DNA of 64,000 bases from Ifrita kowaldi (taxonomy: Eukaryota; Chordata; Aves; Passeriformes; Cinclosomatidae). The notes below the pieces were generated by a model, which saw only the letters and a program-made list of their open reading frames with translations, had not been told where the DNA came from and did not search any database. The stretch spans positions 301,418 through 365,417 of the forward strand of contig VZRS01010773.1 in NCBI GenBank assembly GCA_013398055.1, in the 5' to 3' direction. Within the stretch, counting starts at the first letter, position 1. Each line of letters starts with the position of its first letter. A program made the position numbers and the translations under genes. Below, one piece after another: positions 13,258 to 25,964 of this stretch.

Positions 13258-16200
13258 AAAAATTAACCAGAGAAAGAGCTTAAATTTTAATAATGCTCAC
13301 TCACCCTGTACCCACCTCCCCCCTGCCACACCCCCCCACCCCAAAAAATAAAGTCAGAAGAGGGAAGAAAAAGATCTTTCTTTCCCACAGTGGAAGTGTG
13401 CCACAGAACGTATGAAGAATCTTTTAGAATAGTGAGTGGCTGACCTTCTCTGATCTGCTTGTTTCAGTTGTCATTTGTAAGTAGCATATAGCCCCCACAG
13501 CTTTCATCATCACAGACACAACCACACATTCATTTTGTCTCTAAAGATGTTCTGTAACTACATAATCAGCACATAAGTGTAAAGTGCAACTATTATAAAT
13601 GAGGTAGTAACCTCTTCCTTTGTCTCATCTATTCCCTCTAACCACTTCTTATTCTTGGCAAACATATATGTTTCAATGTGCTTATTTAAAAATACTTTCC
13701 AAAAGGCCCTTCTGTTCTTCTTAGCTAGGACCAGACTGACATGCAGGGAGGAAAAACATGACACCACCTTCTCCGCCAACAATTCAAACAGAAGCCAAAA
13801 TGTATCTTGCATTAGCACTTAAAGGAGAGACATCTATTTAAAACTGTTGAAACTGATAAAAGTGTTATTTTATTCCAGTTCCTCTTCATAAGGGCCCTGT
13901 TTCTTAAAGATCAGTACTGATGCCTCCACTGTAAAAGTCTCTCTACCTACTCTATCCTGCCATGTCTCATCTACTTCAGCTTAGTATACTATGCAGGATA
14001 ACATAATTACCGAATATGTTATACTCAAAAACTTATGGGCAGAAATGAAATACATGTCAAGCGTAAAGCCGAAAATTTATTTTAATTGTAATTGAAATCT
14101 TACTAGTCTAATTAAAGAAATGCTTCTAGACCAGCTTTATTAGAGAAAAGAGGAAAAAAAGGAAAGAAATTCCTCCTATAAAGTCTTAATCAAAATAATA
14201 TTATTAAAATTACTATAGACTCTTTTCCTAATTTCTATCATTTTTTTTCTGTTATAATGCTTACCTTTACCTGCACCTCACTGTGCTAATATTAATGAGT
14301 TTTGTCTCATGGGAGCAATATAGTGAATTGTTAGTATTCCAAGTTCTTTGAGAAGACTCTGATGCTGAATGGCTTCTTTTTCTTCTTTTTTCTTTTTCTT
14401 CTTTTCCTTTTTTTTGGAAGAAAAGGATTCATTACAGCCTAGTTGAATTTTCAGGGGGAAGAAGCTATATCATCCCTTTTTTTCTGCCATAGTTGAGTTC
14501 CTCTCATGTCTCAAAAAACAGGTACTAGTATATTCTGGAGTCAGCCTTCACAATGTGTTCCTGTGCCCAGCTGTCCTCCCACTCAGCAGTATGAGACAAG
14601 GTTTTTGGGTTTGTATTTTGGGTATCTGCAGAAAATTTAGAGAATTAGGGTAGTTTTTTTAACTCACATATTTCCTCTTGTAAGCATACATCAGAGAATA
14701 TAGTTATTTTACTCTAAAGTACATTATGCTTTTTGCATCATAACTGAGAGGCCCTTTCTGTCCAAAAGAAAGACCTAACTATTCTTGTTCTTAGAATTTC
14801 TCAGTGAGGACTTTGTGGATAAAGAAGACATTGAAGGTAAAGAGAGCAGTTTTCTTGTAGGAGTTGTAGAACAAAGAAAAACAATAAAATACATCTATAT
14901 CAATCTATAGCAATAAAATACATCTATATCCCATACTGTTTTTCAAATCACTGGAACAGGAGCTGGACTGTCTTCATTCTCACTCAAACAGAGCAAAGCC
15001 TGAAGGAAGGACACCATACAGTTATGAAAGAGACTGAGGAAAAAACCACCCATTAATGCACCTAGGTCAGAGACAATGATACTGAGGTTACATCCACATT
15101 GCAGCAATTAAGTCCCTAGGTTGACACCACCCCTAAGTAAAATTCTCCCAAAGCTCTGAACAACTTGATGTAACTTCAAAGATACATTCAGCTTTGAAGC
15201 TGGTTCTGCCCTGAGTGAGGGTTCCCCCCTCCAAATGAAATCATTCTATATCCCATCAAACCTAAATTATTTTATGATTCTGTGAAGATGAAGCACCCTG
15301 CTGAGATGCTTTCAGGATCAATTTTGTAGATGTGCAGTGCTACACTTTTATGTGTCCAATATATTCAGCTAAGGTCACAGTTGCTTAAGGGTCTATCTGT
15401 GGACAAATCCCTTCATTTGTCCAAATGTAGCTACCCTCTCTACTACTTTCAAACTGCACCACTTCATACCTGTGTCAAGCTGTTGATCCAGGTCTCTTCT
15501 TTTTAATCTAGACTCATGCCAGTTTAGTGAAGTGCTGACTTCTTGTTTAAATGGTAGCTTCTAGACTATTTTCCCTTTGTAATGGATTATATATCCATCA
15601 TAGTTTAGCAGAATCTGTGTATCTGTCTCAAAATACAAGTTATTTGTTTTAGATAGGACAGCCTAATCCAGCCTCACCTACAGACTAGTATGCAAGATTT
15701 GTAAACAAATGTCAAGGTAAATCAAAACAGTGCTCACACTCAGTTGTAGAAAAATGTTTATAGTTGTTCCAAAATGACAGAGAGGAAAAAACAAACAAAC
15801 AACAAAACCAAGTACAGATTAAAAGTCCTCATTAATAAAGGTCTTCAAAGATCACCAAAAGTACCTATAAACATGAAGAAAAATTTCTCCAGAAAGCCAA
15901 GATCCTTTCTTCACAGAAAAAAAACCATACCTGGCATATAAGTAAAGAAAAGGATCCTTTTGCAATGAAGTTTAGTGCAACATAGCTGCCATACACATAG
16001 CTTGTATCACACAACACGAAGCACAGGGTTTGCTTGCACCATCCAGTGAAGAATAAGGCATGAAGTAGCAGGCAGAAAATTATCTAATTGCAGAATCACA
16101 GCCGCATACCTCTGTCAAATGTAATTCTACCCCGAAGCCAGTTAACCAACCCAAGAAGTAATATTAGTTAGCCCAAATACTTCACTACACTAAACCTCAT

Positions 16201-17120
16201 TCCACAGCTACATGCATGACATTATGCTTTATCTGTTTCCAGATGTACTAGTCAACTGACATCTGGCTCATGGACATTAGCACTGTGTTCAGTGGACAAG
16301 CATGCATACCTATGGCATTTTACTCAGGAATCCTCACTGTCTGTTCAAAATAGCACTACTGAATTTAAACTCTTCTGTGTTGTCTAAAGTGACCTTTTTC
16401 TAACTCTTGATTTCTGTGTAAAAATGATACTGTCCAGCATATTAGAGCACATGGATGCACACAGTCACTTTTATATCCCTTATTGCTTGCTGCCTTATTT
16501 TTATTCTCCACCTACAAGATGTAAAAAACTATCAATTTTATACAAAATAACAATAAAGTGGAAACCATCAGCTATGCCTAAGCCTTCTCAATGATAGGAA
16601 GAGATTTTTTGGGGGGGAATAGCATTCGAAACATCGGGAAAAAGCAGTATTTTTTCATCACTGCCATGAATGTCCATAATGTAAAAAAACTACCAATTTG
16701 ATATCCAACTCTCCTAGCTCCTGTGCAAGGTAAGACGTGTTTTGCCTAGGCTGGAATGTTCTTAGCTGCAGTATTCTTGGCAAATTTCTAGTTATAGTTC
16801 AAGTAATTAAATGCAACTTCAGGTTTCAGGCCCATAAAGTAGAAAGAGAGGTAGAGTGGAAGGTGTCCTTCTGAGACTGATGTTTAGATTAATTCCAAAG
16901 CTAATTATTCTGGAGAAAAATGGGGAGCACACAGGAGGAATTGTAACAGTTTACACAGAAAAGAAGCAGTCAGTGAGTCAGTCAAAAGCAGCTAGAGGAC
17001 TTGAGTAAAGGTCCTTCCTAGCACTGAAATTCCCACCATCAAATAAGTGGTCAAGCTTGGGAATAACTATTTGTATTTATAGCAGTAGTAAGTTTCTGAA
17101 AACCTCGTTCTTTTCTTCAT
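13258..17120. other. Non-coding stretch with simple-sequence patches
   Basis: No gene is supported. A C-rich tract occupies 13304-13343. A pyrimidine tract of mixed tt/ct runs lies near 14380-14420. A 20-bp sequence is repeated exactly at 14882-14901 and 14911-14930, a 29-bp-period duplication. The rest is AT-rich with no frame longer than about 86 codons. Confidence 0.55.
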
Positions 17121-17128
17121 ATTCCTTA

Positions 17129-17492
17129 TCATAAGACACAAAACCTGGCTATATCTGGCAAAGTCAATCTCACTTCATACAGTCTGGAACACTGTCCTTC
17201 CAAATCAAACAAGATAATTGTGCACGTTTGTGCTGGAGCTCGCAGTCTTCTGAGTCTTGGATTATGATTTCTCAGAGCAGAGCTCCAGCAACACACAGCA
17301 ACCAGGAACAACCACCCCAACCCTGGCTCCTCCCAGGGCTAGATTTATAGGGCTTGTGCCCGCCCTGCAGCTACAGCTGTTTGTAGGAGGTTAATGAGCA
17401 CTTTAGGTTGAGGTGGCCTGAACTCTATTTGAATAACAATTGAGTTCAGGTGTTGAGTCCAGTCCTGAGTGAGAGCTTGGCTAGTGCACACC
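17129..17492 (-). promoter_or_regulatory. Promoter-like segment, possible solo LTR
   Basis: Read on the minus strand, the segment has a TATA-like cctataaatctagccctggg (plus about 17334-17353) followed by a GC-richer block. It could begin at TGTGCACTAGCC (plus end about 17492). This layout resembles the U3/R part of an LTR or an isolated core promoter. I see no poly(A) signal, no clear opposite terminus and no target-site duplication, so both class and edges are tentative. Confidence 0.3.
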
Positions 17493-19013
17493 ATCAGGGT
17501 TTAATTACATATTACTACACACATTAGGGCATTATATTTATTTACATATATTTACATATTTATTATATTATATTCTTACTACTTGTTGAGCTTTGTCTTC
17601 AGGTTTCTGATCATGGACATTGAGTCCTAAAGTCTTCTGTTGTTCACTGGTCTGCTATTATGCAAAAGCTTACTTTTCAAAACCTGTTTATATGAAGATT
17701 TTAATAGTTGATAGTCAAACCAAATGTAAAAATGAAGAAATCAAAACCAAAATAGTGAATATAAACATTGATGAAAAAAGGTTTTTAAGTGAGCAATTGC
17801 ACATTTCAGACAAACTATTTTGTATTCACAAAATTTGCAGTTTAGAATTAACATCTTTTTCTCCCCATTAACTTCATACAACATTGTCTCCCACATGCAG
17901 GTATTTACCAATATGAGTTTTATTACATGAATTCTTTAGTCTGACACAGACATCACAGAAATTCCACATTAGCATATTCTCAATCAGTGTGTTCCAGTCT
18001 GCTGAAAACTGCTTTGGTCATTTGAGCTTTTTATTTTATATTATTAAAATGGAAACAAGTGTGGTACTAAATGCAGTCTACATCTGTTGACTTAAAAGTA
18101 TCTTTGATATAGGACAAATCTATATGAAAACCTTAAAGTTGCATAACAAGATAATTTATGAACACCTTTTGCAGTATTTGTGGCAAAAAAAGAGCTTTCT
18201 TCAGCAACTTATCTGTGAATTATATTCCCTGCACTTATATTGGCATATTAAGTTTACTTAGAGGCATGGAATTTAATCGCTTGGCTTTTATAGTTATGGC
18301 ATTCAAGAGTACATGAAAATTGCAATTTCAAAACGGTTCAAAAATTTATTCATGGGTTATCTTCTTCCCTTGTTCGATTTAGCAAAATATTTGCCCATGA
18401 TAATGACTAAGCAGCTCAGTTTTCTTGTTGGAAGGTGAAAAAAAAATGTAAAACCAAAGCAATAATTTTTTCTTTTCTTCATCAAACTTTAGAAGTTCAC
18501 TCTAATTTTTCAGATTCATTTTCACACAAGTATGCAATTTGCAAACAAGGCAAAGAAATACACATTTAATCCTTTTTTCTCAAGTACACAAGCACAAAAC
18601 TTCATTCGAGTCCACTTTTTCCAAGTTTTGTAGTCTAAACAGCTCTGTGTCCAGAGAAACAAAGGAACAAAGTTTTGATTATCTGTGTTGGCACTAGTCC
18701 GTACTTCATAAGAAAAAAGTAGCAAATGTCTGTATGTTGGCTGATTTCTTTTAGGAAAATCTTCTGTAGGGAGGTTTGTGATCCTCCCTGTTCTCTGTGT
18801 TGTCAAATGCCCTGGCTTCACCTCAATACTTCCTTTTCCCCCAGTGTTTCAGCTCCCAGAGTTATCCCACAGTGACAAGTAAGAACTCAAATAGAGGCTG
18901 CTATCAAGCTATGCAAGCTGTAGATGAAACAGTGATATTTTAAGATACATTTAAGACGTTTAAGACCCATATAAGATAATTAAGTAGTGGGTTAAGTTCA
19001 GTGCATTCAAAGG
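17493..19013. other. AT-rich non-coding stretch
   Basis: No gene or recognisable repeat is seen. A T/A-rich segment at about 17520-17580 has tattta-like iterations. Open frames reach 99 codons (18522-18821, minus) without recognisable domains. Confidence 0.55.
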
Positions 19014-19275
19014 CACAGAATGACAGAATGGTTGAGATTGGAGGTCATCTGGTCCAACCCTCATGCTCAAGCAGGACCACTTAGAGCTCATTGCCTGGAA
19101 CCATGTCCAGATGGCTTTTGGATGTCTCCTCATATGGAAACTGCACAACTTGTGCCAGTGCTCAGTCACACTCAGTAAAAAAGCATTTCCTTATATTCAG
19201 ATGGAACTTCCTGTGTTTGTTCCCATTGCCACTGGTCCTGTCACTGGGCACCGCCAGAAAGAGCTCAGCATTTTG
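19014..19275 (-). mobile_element. CR1 LINE 3' end fragment
   Basis: The plus strand begins cacagaatgacagaatggtt and runs through a ggtcatctggtccaaccctc block, then a gatgtctcctca block and a tgtgccagtgctcagtcac block. This is the reverse complement of the standard CR1 3' region, so the element lies on the minus strand with its 3' terminus at the left. Only about 260 bp of the 3' end remain, typical of 5'-truncated CR1 insertions. Confidence 0.9.
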
Positions 19276-21918
19276 GCTAATACCAAGTTAACTGACACCA
19301 AAGTGCATGTTTTCTGATGTATGTGGGTTTAGAGTGGTCCCATCATAAGGTTTGACCTTTTCCCTTTTCTAATATCAAACACGACAATTTGTATTTGAGC
19401 CTGTCATATCTTATGTCTTCTCTCGGCACAGAAAATTTCTAATTCTCTTTTCTGGTTTACTTTTAGAAAATAAAAAGATAAATATGTAGAAAATATTTTA
19501 AAATTATAAGTGCTACAAGAAATTGGAGCAAGTAGTACTTGAAAGCTTTGAAATGGCATTATTTGCAGTTTCATTCATTGTTGCATGAATGAACTTTGGT
19601 TTAAAAGCGTGTTCTGAAAAGGGAGCTAACATTATTTATGAACCCTTCAGCTGATTATCAGAGAAGCTGTGTGTCCTATCATTTCTCATTTTCAGGAGGT
19701 TAAAACACTTGCAAATAGCATTTCCCTGCATCCCTCCTGATTATTTTTTTTATTATTATTCTCCTTCCACTAAGAAGTTCACACAAAATGCTTTCCCTCC
19801 TCTGGATCTTGTTCCTGTACTAACACCACCTCCTTCATTTCTCGCCCTCCCTTTTGGAGAGGAAGCAAAATGAAAATAGTTAACAGAGCTCTAGAAAAGC
19901 TAAAAGCAAAGATGATAGTTTGAAACTTTTGAGAGGAATTGCTAGACTAGCTTTTTCATGTCAGTAAATCTTTCTTACAGAAAGCTTCATGCATTCATTA
20001 TCTTTTGCCTTTTCTAGGACTTGACTGGTGGCTATTTTATGTCCACACAGAGGGACAGTCATGACTCAAGCTGTGATCCAAAGTTTGTGAGTTAGTAGAA
20101 GTAAGTAGTACCCCTGCCTTCAAATTCTAAGCAAGCCAGAGACATTTTGTTGTAAATATAAACAATTTAAAAAGTTTTAGAGACTGAACACTGCTTAAGT
20201 TTTAAGTTTTCAATCATGAAGAATAGATTTTTCAACCCATCTTTGGATCATGAGATCTCCTTTATAATAAAAAATTCTACCATGACCAGGAACAAAAATC
20301 AAAATCATAGATATTTCTTAATTGAGAAAGAACTATATAAATGAGCCTCCTGGAATATTGTGTTTTAATTAAATTCTTTTAAATTAGCATTTTAAATAAA
20401 CCAACTAAAATATAATAGAAATGAACATACATATTAATGAAAAAATCGATGGGATGTAACAACATTTTATTTCATGTCCATGTGGGCTTTTTCTATTTGG
20501 AAAAATAAAATCTCTTTCTCAACAGGAAAAAAAACCTCTGGATTCTGAAGACAGAAATCAATATATTTTATTTGTAAATTTCCAGCTCATTTTAATAAAC
20601 ATGTATTTCTTTTGAGAATATTCCAGAGGTTTTGACAAACTGTTTTTGTGACAGAACATTGAAAAGCAGGAATATTTAACTGCATATATTACAATCTTTT
20701 TTAATCAATAACTCTGCAATTTCCAAAATATTTTAGACACTGGGGAGACAGTGTTTACTTCTGAGGATTTGTGGTCTACAGTTAAATCAGATAAAATGTA
20801 TCAAGTATATGTATAAAAAGGATCAAAGGAAATGTGTAGATTGACATATTTTTCATATTTTATGAAACTGGGTTTTCAAACATGCTAAATGCTGAGACTT
20901 TCATAAGAAGTTGCATAAACTTCAAATACATAATAGTGCAACAATAAATTTCATTTTTTCTTATTTTTGCCATTATCTTATCTTCCTTAAATGTACATTC
21001 AGACACACACATGCACACACAGACACACACAGAGAAGTTATTTTTATGTTTGTCCAAATTTGAAAAATTTATATCACAAAAAATCCTGAAAAAATTATTA
21101 GTAAATTGTTCAAACAGTACCTTATCTCAGTTTTTCTTTTTTTAATTTTGTTTTCTTTATGGGATCTAGTATTAAGTGTTCTTCAAAACAGCCAGCTTCC
21201 TTTATGCAAGTTACCATCAATATCCATCTATTTACTTACTTTTAATTATGCACTTACACTTCAGCAAAACAATCAGAACCAGATGCTTGGAAGTAATTAT
21301 AAGACTAACTTCATAGAAAAGTTGGAGTTTCAGATAAATGCATAACCTTCAATGAAGTCCTTAGGCATCCTTTCATGGATTGTAGTTGTCGCAGAATCCT
21401 AGATAATTCACAAGATAGTTGGAAGAAGTAAGTGTTGCCAAGCAGTACTCAAAATCAGACTGCTTTTATTTGAATACTTAAAGATTTAGACATTTGATAG
21501 TAAACATCTATAATACTGGAACTACTGTGTTTGATTACTAGCTGTATTAAACCCTCCTACTTCATTTAGGAAGAGTCAGTATGTGTTAAAGTAGATGTAC
21601 AAGACAGTTTACATACATTCTGCTTCAGCAGCGCATTACATTTTGTCATGAACATGAAGGCTGAAAACCATGCTTCTCTAAAGGTAAGAGCTACACATGG
21701 CAGCTGCTGCATATGACAGAAAAATAAGTTACTAGTGAATCCTCTATTTAAAAAATAAAGCAACTTTCATGGTTTACCTGCAGTTAAAAAACAGAAAAAA
21801 ACCAGAAAAAACCAAAACAAACAAACAAACACACAAAAAAGGACTAATTTTAGCTATTTATGGGGAACCAATTTAATCTTGGTTTCTATCTTAACGTTGT
21901 TCAAAATTACCAGAGGTA
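19276..21918. other. AT-rich non-coding stretch
   Basis: No gene is supported. A short imperfect CA tract occurs near 21001-21031 and an A-rich aaac-type tract near 21787-21840. Everything else looks like unclassified single-copy or decayed sequence. Confidence 0.55.
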
Positions 21919-22689
21919 TGTGGGGGAGAGGCTGCACAAGTGCTACTTGCCGGAGGCAGCTTGGAGAAGATGGAGGAAAGCCCTGTCTCTAGAGAGACAG
22001 CCTGACAGCCATTTCACGTAATAGGCAGTCGGAAGGAGACCACCGAGGACACTGTGCCCTTCAGAAAGGACCTCCAAGCAGGTGGCAAAAGGTCTCCACC
22101 AATGGACTGCGGTCGAACGTTTGGCTGGCTGATGGTCTCCTGCCGGTGAGCAGACCCGGGGAAGAGCCAGGGGGTATAAAAGTAATTGCATCACAAGTTA
22201 TGGGGCTCTGGCCTGCTGTTTGCTTCTGCCCTCACTGGAAGTTCTTTTTACTTGCCCTTACTTGTCACTCTCCCTCTTTCTGTCTGGACACTTGCTGACC
22301 ACCTAGCCTGTATCCTGCCCTACCACTTTGTCTCCCTCACCTGCTCCAGCCGTTGCCTGTCCTGCCTCCCTGTGTTCCTGTCTGATGCCCTACCTGCTTC
22401 ATCCCTGCCTGCCTCATATCTGCCTGAACCATCTGCTTTCTACCCTGCTTCGCCAATCCAGCCCGTCATGGTGGTCCCCAGCCTTCTGGTGGTAACACCT
22501 GCTTTTCTTCCGGGTCTCCTCTCTCTCCCCCCATTCTTTTTTCTTTTCCTTTCTCCTTTTCTGCCTTTCCTATTCTTCTTTACTGAGGCAACACTCTTTT
22601 CATTACCAATAAATGGTTCTCAGATATAATATTTTCCTTGTTTGGCTTAATTCTGTCCTAGATCATCTGTTCTTAAAGAAACCCCTGCA
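21919..22689 (+). mobile_element. Solo LTR, plus orientation
   Basis: The element starts tgtgggggagaggctgc and ends near aaacccctgca, giving TG...CA termini of similar sequence in inverted form. It has a clear TATA box tataaaag at 22175-22182 and a canonical AATAAA at 22608-22613. The intervening transcribed part is pyrimidine-rich with many cctg/ctgcc motifs. After the AATAAA a further 75 bp or so would be U5. That order (U3, TATA, R, poly(A) signal, U5) is diagnostic of an LTR. No exact target-site duplication was found at these edges, so they may be off by several bases. The 147-codon frame at 22186-22629 is low complexity and not a gene. Confidence 0.7.
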
Positions 22690-23271
22690 TTTCCCCAGAG
22701 TGGAATGTGGTACTATTTCGGTCAGTTTTAGTTTAAAAAGGATAGTGGTGACATTGAATTGGGTTTATAGACATGAAGTCCCTTAACTTATTATTTTGCT
22801 GGCTTCTGACCCTTCTTAATTCTTTAAAGATTTTTCCAAACCCTCAATTTAATCAGAATAGAAGTTGCTTCATTCACCATGTCAGTTGTCAGTTAGAATC
22901 AGCGAATATGATTTAACTGTCTTTATAGCTTCCACGACCAGTGGACGCATTTCTAAAAGAAGTGTAGTTACCTGTTTAATACATAATGCCGCAATATGAT
23001 AGCAAAAGGAATGACATAAAGCTATAAAAAGCTATAAACTCTGACACTCCTTAAAATCTTCAGGCTGAATTGCCTTCATTCCAAGGCTCGCAAGAGGGCA
23101 TTCTGTTGTGCTGCTGGTAACTGTGCAATTTCTTTCTTAAAAAAAAAAAAAAAAAGAGAGAGAAACAAATGACAAATACCATTTCTAATGTGCTGTAGTA
23201 ACTACCTGTGATTTTTACTGTTAACCCTAAAAATTTTTAAACCTTGGTAGAATTTAATATCTCTTCCCTAA

Positions 23272-23377
23272 TTCATAGAATTGCAGAGTTGCTCAGATTG
23301 GAAGGGATTTCAGGGGGTCATCTAGTCAGTTCCTCTGCTGAATTAAGGTCACATAGAGCAGGTTGCCCAGGACCATC
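23272..23377 (-). mobile_element. CR1 LINE fragment, left part, split by LTR
   Basis: The sequence begins tcatagaattgcagagttgc and reads as the reverse complement of a CR1 3' end, through catctagtcagttcctctgc to ggttgcccaggaccatc. The homology stops exactly where the LTR starts at 23378 and resumes at 24356, so the two CR1 parts were contiguous before insertion. Confidence 0.85.
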
Positions 23378-24355
23378 TGTCACGATCCAGTTTAAACCCA
23401 AAGAGCAAAGAAAATTAAGTCTCTGTGTATAACCTGGAAGGAGTTTTGAAGGTTCAAAATATACCCAAAAACGAGATTAAAACTAAACGAGGTTAGATGT
23501 TGGTGCCAAAAACTTGATATATTTTATTTAATAGAAAAAGAGGCAGAGAGGAAGAAAGAGAAAAGAAAGAAAGAAATAGAGAAAAAAGTGTGCGTGGAGG
23601 GTGGGGTGACAGGGAGAGGTGACAGGGGTTAGGTGGAAGCATATCACCCTTCTGAGGGTCCCGATGACATCTCGTTACTCCCCTCCATCTGGTCTTCTGG
23701 TGGTGAGGGTCCCCCGCCGCCGTGGCCACGGCCAAGCCACACCGCCACACGCGACCACACGCTGACACACGCTGAAGAGTATAGACTTCCATGGATTAAT
23801 CTACGCTTTGGGCCAAGTGGGAACACCCACATGTCTCCCTTGCAGGGGCCAGTTTGACACTGTCCCTTGCAACACTGAGGGTCTGTTACATCATGTCTGG
23901 TACTCTGGTGCAGGGTCTGGGGACCCCTTTGGGGGGGCCTTTGAGGGGCCATGCCACCTCCTCTGCTGTGGAGCTTTTTCTCTGGCTGAGGACCCCTCAG
24001 CTGGGCTCCTCTGCACAGTGGAGGATGAGCAGTCACTGCGCCTCTGACCAGAGGCTTCTCCAACACACCCAAAGCCTCTCTCCCCCCACCATTTGGTGGG
24101 AGAGTGTGTTCGAGCCTGGCAGCTGATACCCCTGGGGCCATGAGCGCCACTCCTGAGGTGTTAAGCCTGTGCTTTGTGAATGTCCCCAGTCCTGAGTTGT
24201 TACTTTATCTTATCCTCATCAGCAAGCGGTCCAGGGCCTCTCAGAACCCCATTCAGGGTGTGGTGGTCTTCTCTGCAGCTTTTGTAATACAGTTTTGCTA
24301 TAAGTCCCTCATGAAAATGTTGAAGTCATAAACTATAATAGGTCAGTCTCTGACA
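23378..24355 (-). mobile_element. 978-bp solo LTR inserted in a CR1
   Basis: The termini are TGTCA...TGACA, perfect 5-bp inverted ends. The flanking ccatc at 23373-23377 and 24356-24360 is a perfect 5-bp target-site duplication. The host sequence is a CR1 whose two halves join cleanly when the LTR is removed. On the minus strand an attaaataaaat poly(A)-signal region lies at plus 23521-23533, close to the minus 3' end, so the LTR probably reads leftward. The middle (about 23640-24130) is GC-rich with clustered CpGs. No internal retroviral genes are attached. A 168-codon sense-strand frame (23644-24150, minus) lies inside; I do not recognise it and treat it as probably fortuitous. Confidence 0.9.
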
Positions 24356-24555
24356 CCATCTCCAGGTGGCTTTTGAATATCTTCAAGCTGGAAACTTCAC
24401 GGAGTCTCTGGGGAACATTTTTCAGAGTTCAACCAATCTCTCAGTAGAAGGGTGCTTTCTTCTGTTTAAAGCAAATTCCCTACATTTTGGTTTGTGGCCT
24501 CTTAAGTTATTAAATGCCACTGGAAAGTCTAGCTCCATATTCTTTAATCTCTCGT
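24356..24555 (-). mobile_element. CR1 LINE fragment, right part, split by LTR
   Basis: It continues the CR1 interrupted at 23377, from ccatctccaggtggcttttg through a block resembling the CR1 segment just upstream of its 3' end. It becomes hard to follow after about 24555, so the 5' edge is approximate. Confidence 0.8.
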
Positions 24556-24659
24556 TTCTATTTTTAAAAAATATGTATTTGAATTAAAAGTTATAGATCA
24601 GAATAGTTCATAAGACTAATAAGTTCATACAGTAGATACTATTAAACCTCTTTACGTAG

Positions 24660-25195
24660 GGACTGGATGAGAGGACAGCAAGGTGGACTGCGAACTGACT
24701 GAACAGCAGATCCTAGAGGGCCATAATCAGTGTCACAGGATCTAGTTGGAGGCCTGTCACTAGTGATGTCCCCCAAGGTTCAATACTGGGCCCAGTATAG
24801 TTTAACTTACTCATCAATGACTTGATGAAGGTTCAGATGCCTGCTCAGCAAGTTCACCAATGACACAAAGCTGGGAGAAGCTTTGGGCTGATCCCCCTGA
24901 GTGCTGCGCAGCCCTTCAGAAGGACCTGGGCAGGTTGGAGAGATGGGCAGAGAAGAGCTGTCTACAATTCAAAAAAGGCAAATGCAGAGTCCTGCCCCTG
25001 GGAAAGAGTAACCCCATGCACCAGCACTGGCTGGGGGCCAACCTGCCTGGAAGCAGCACTGTGGAGAAGGACCTGGGGGTCTTGGTGGACAACAAGCTGT
25101 CCATGAGCCAGCAGCGTCCTGGTGGCCAAGAGAGCCAGTGGTATCCTGGGCTGCTTTTGAAAGACCATTGCCAGCAGGTCAAGGGAGGTGATCTA
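24660..25195 (+). mobile_element. CR1 LINE fragment, RT C-terminal region
   Basis: This plus-strand CR1 piece covers the central to late RT region. It contains the cctgtcactagtgatgtccc block, a decayed equivalent of the FADD box (cagcaagttcaccaatgaca at about 24846), a cccatgcaccagcactggct block and a gagaaggacctgggggtctt block. Multiple stops and frameshifts are present. It is truncated at both ends and does not include the CR1 3' terminus. Confidence 0.88.
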
Positions 25196-25964
25196 TTTCA
25201 ATTGGAAAATGCCTTTTCAACAAACAATTAAAGAGAAAGGAGAGAAACTCCAAATTTTTGCATTCCAAACTGCTTATCCGGTGTTTTCAGTTGTGCAGAA
25301 AGCTGCAAAAGATGTGTTTTTCAAGAAGGAATTGTCTTAAAACTCTATTCATTCATTCATTGATAACATTAATGAAATATCAGGACACTGGTAAAGTTAG
25401 AAAAACAAAAATTCTGCTTTTTTTCAGAACACGTTAATCCCTAGCTTCTAGTTTTGGCTAATGAAAAAGAAACTGAGTATATGACTATGCAAATAGAAAA
25501 CATTAACTAAATTTTATTGAACTCTAAGGAAAACCTACAATGATCACGCTGTTTAATTGTTTCCATTATGTTTACTTATGACAATGTAATCTCATCTGTA
25601 TTTAAGAAAATATACATTTGAGCTTCAGCCAAAAAATATAAAAGATAAAGAGGATCTTGCCCTTGTCTTTGAGTCAGAAAGCTATCCTGCACTAAGTAGT
25701 TAATCTCTTAATTAAAACTGTTAATCCTAAAGCAAAGACAAAGGTTAAAATAAATCAATTTAAGAAGTTTCTTGATGCTTTTTATGTGCATGTTTCTGAA
25801 AAGGACATCAAACACTGAACAAAATGTAAAGTAAATTTTTATGTTAAAATGTTTCCTTAAATATCAAAGTTTGATGAACCAAAATGCTGTGTAAAAAAAT
25901 GAAACATGCAACATTTTAAAAATTATACTATAAAAGATAAGTAAAGGTGGAAAATAAACGACGA
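25196..25964. other. AT-rich non-coding stretch
   Basis: Nothing classifiable is seen between the CR1 fragment on the left and the CR1 3' end that seeds the tandem array on the right. Confidence 0.5.

Noticed and set aside
22186..22629. 147-codon plus-strand frame with leucine-rich hydrophobic stretches
   Set aside because: It lies between the TATA box and AATAAA of an LTR and is caused by pyrimidine-rich low-complexity DNA.
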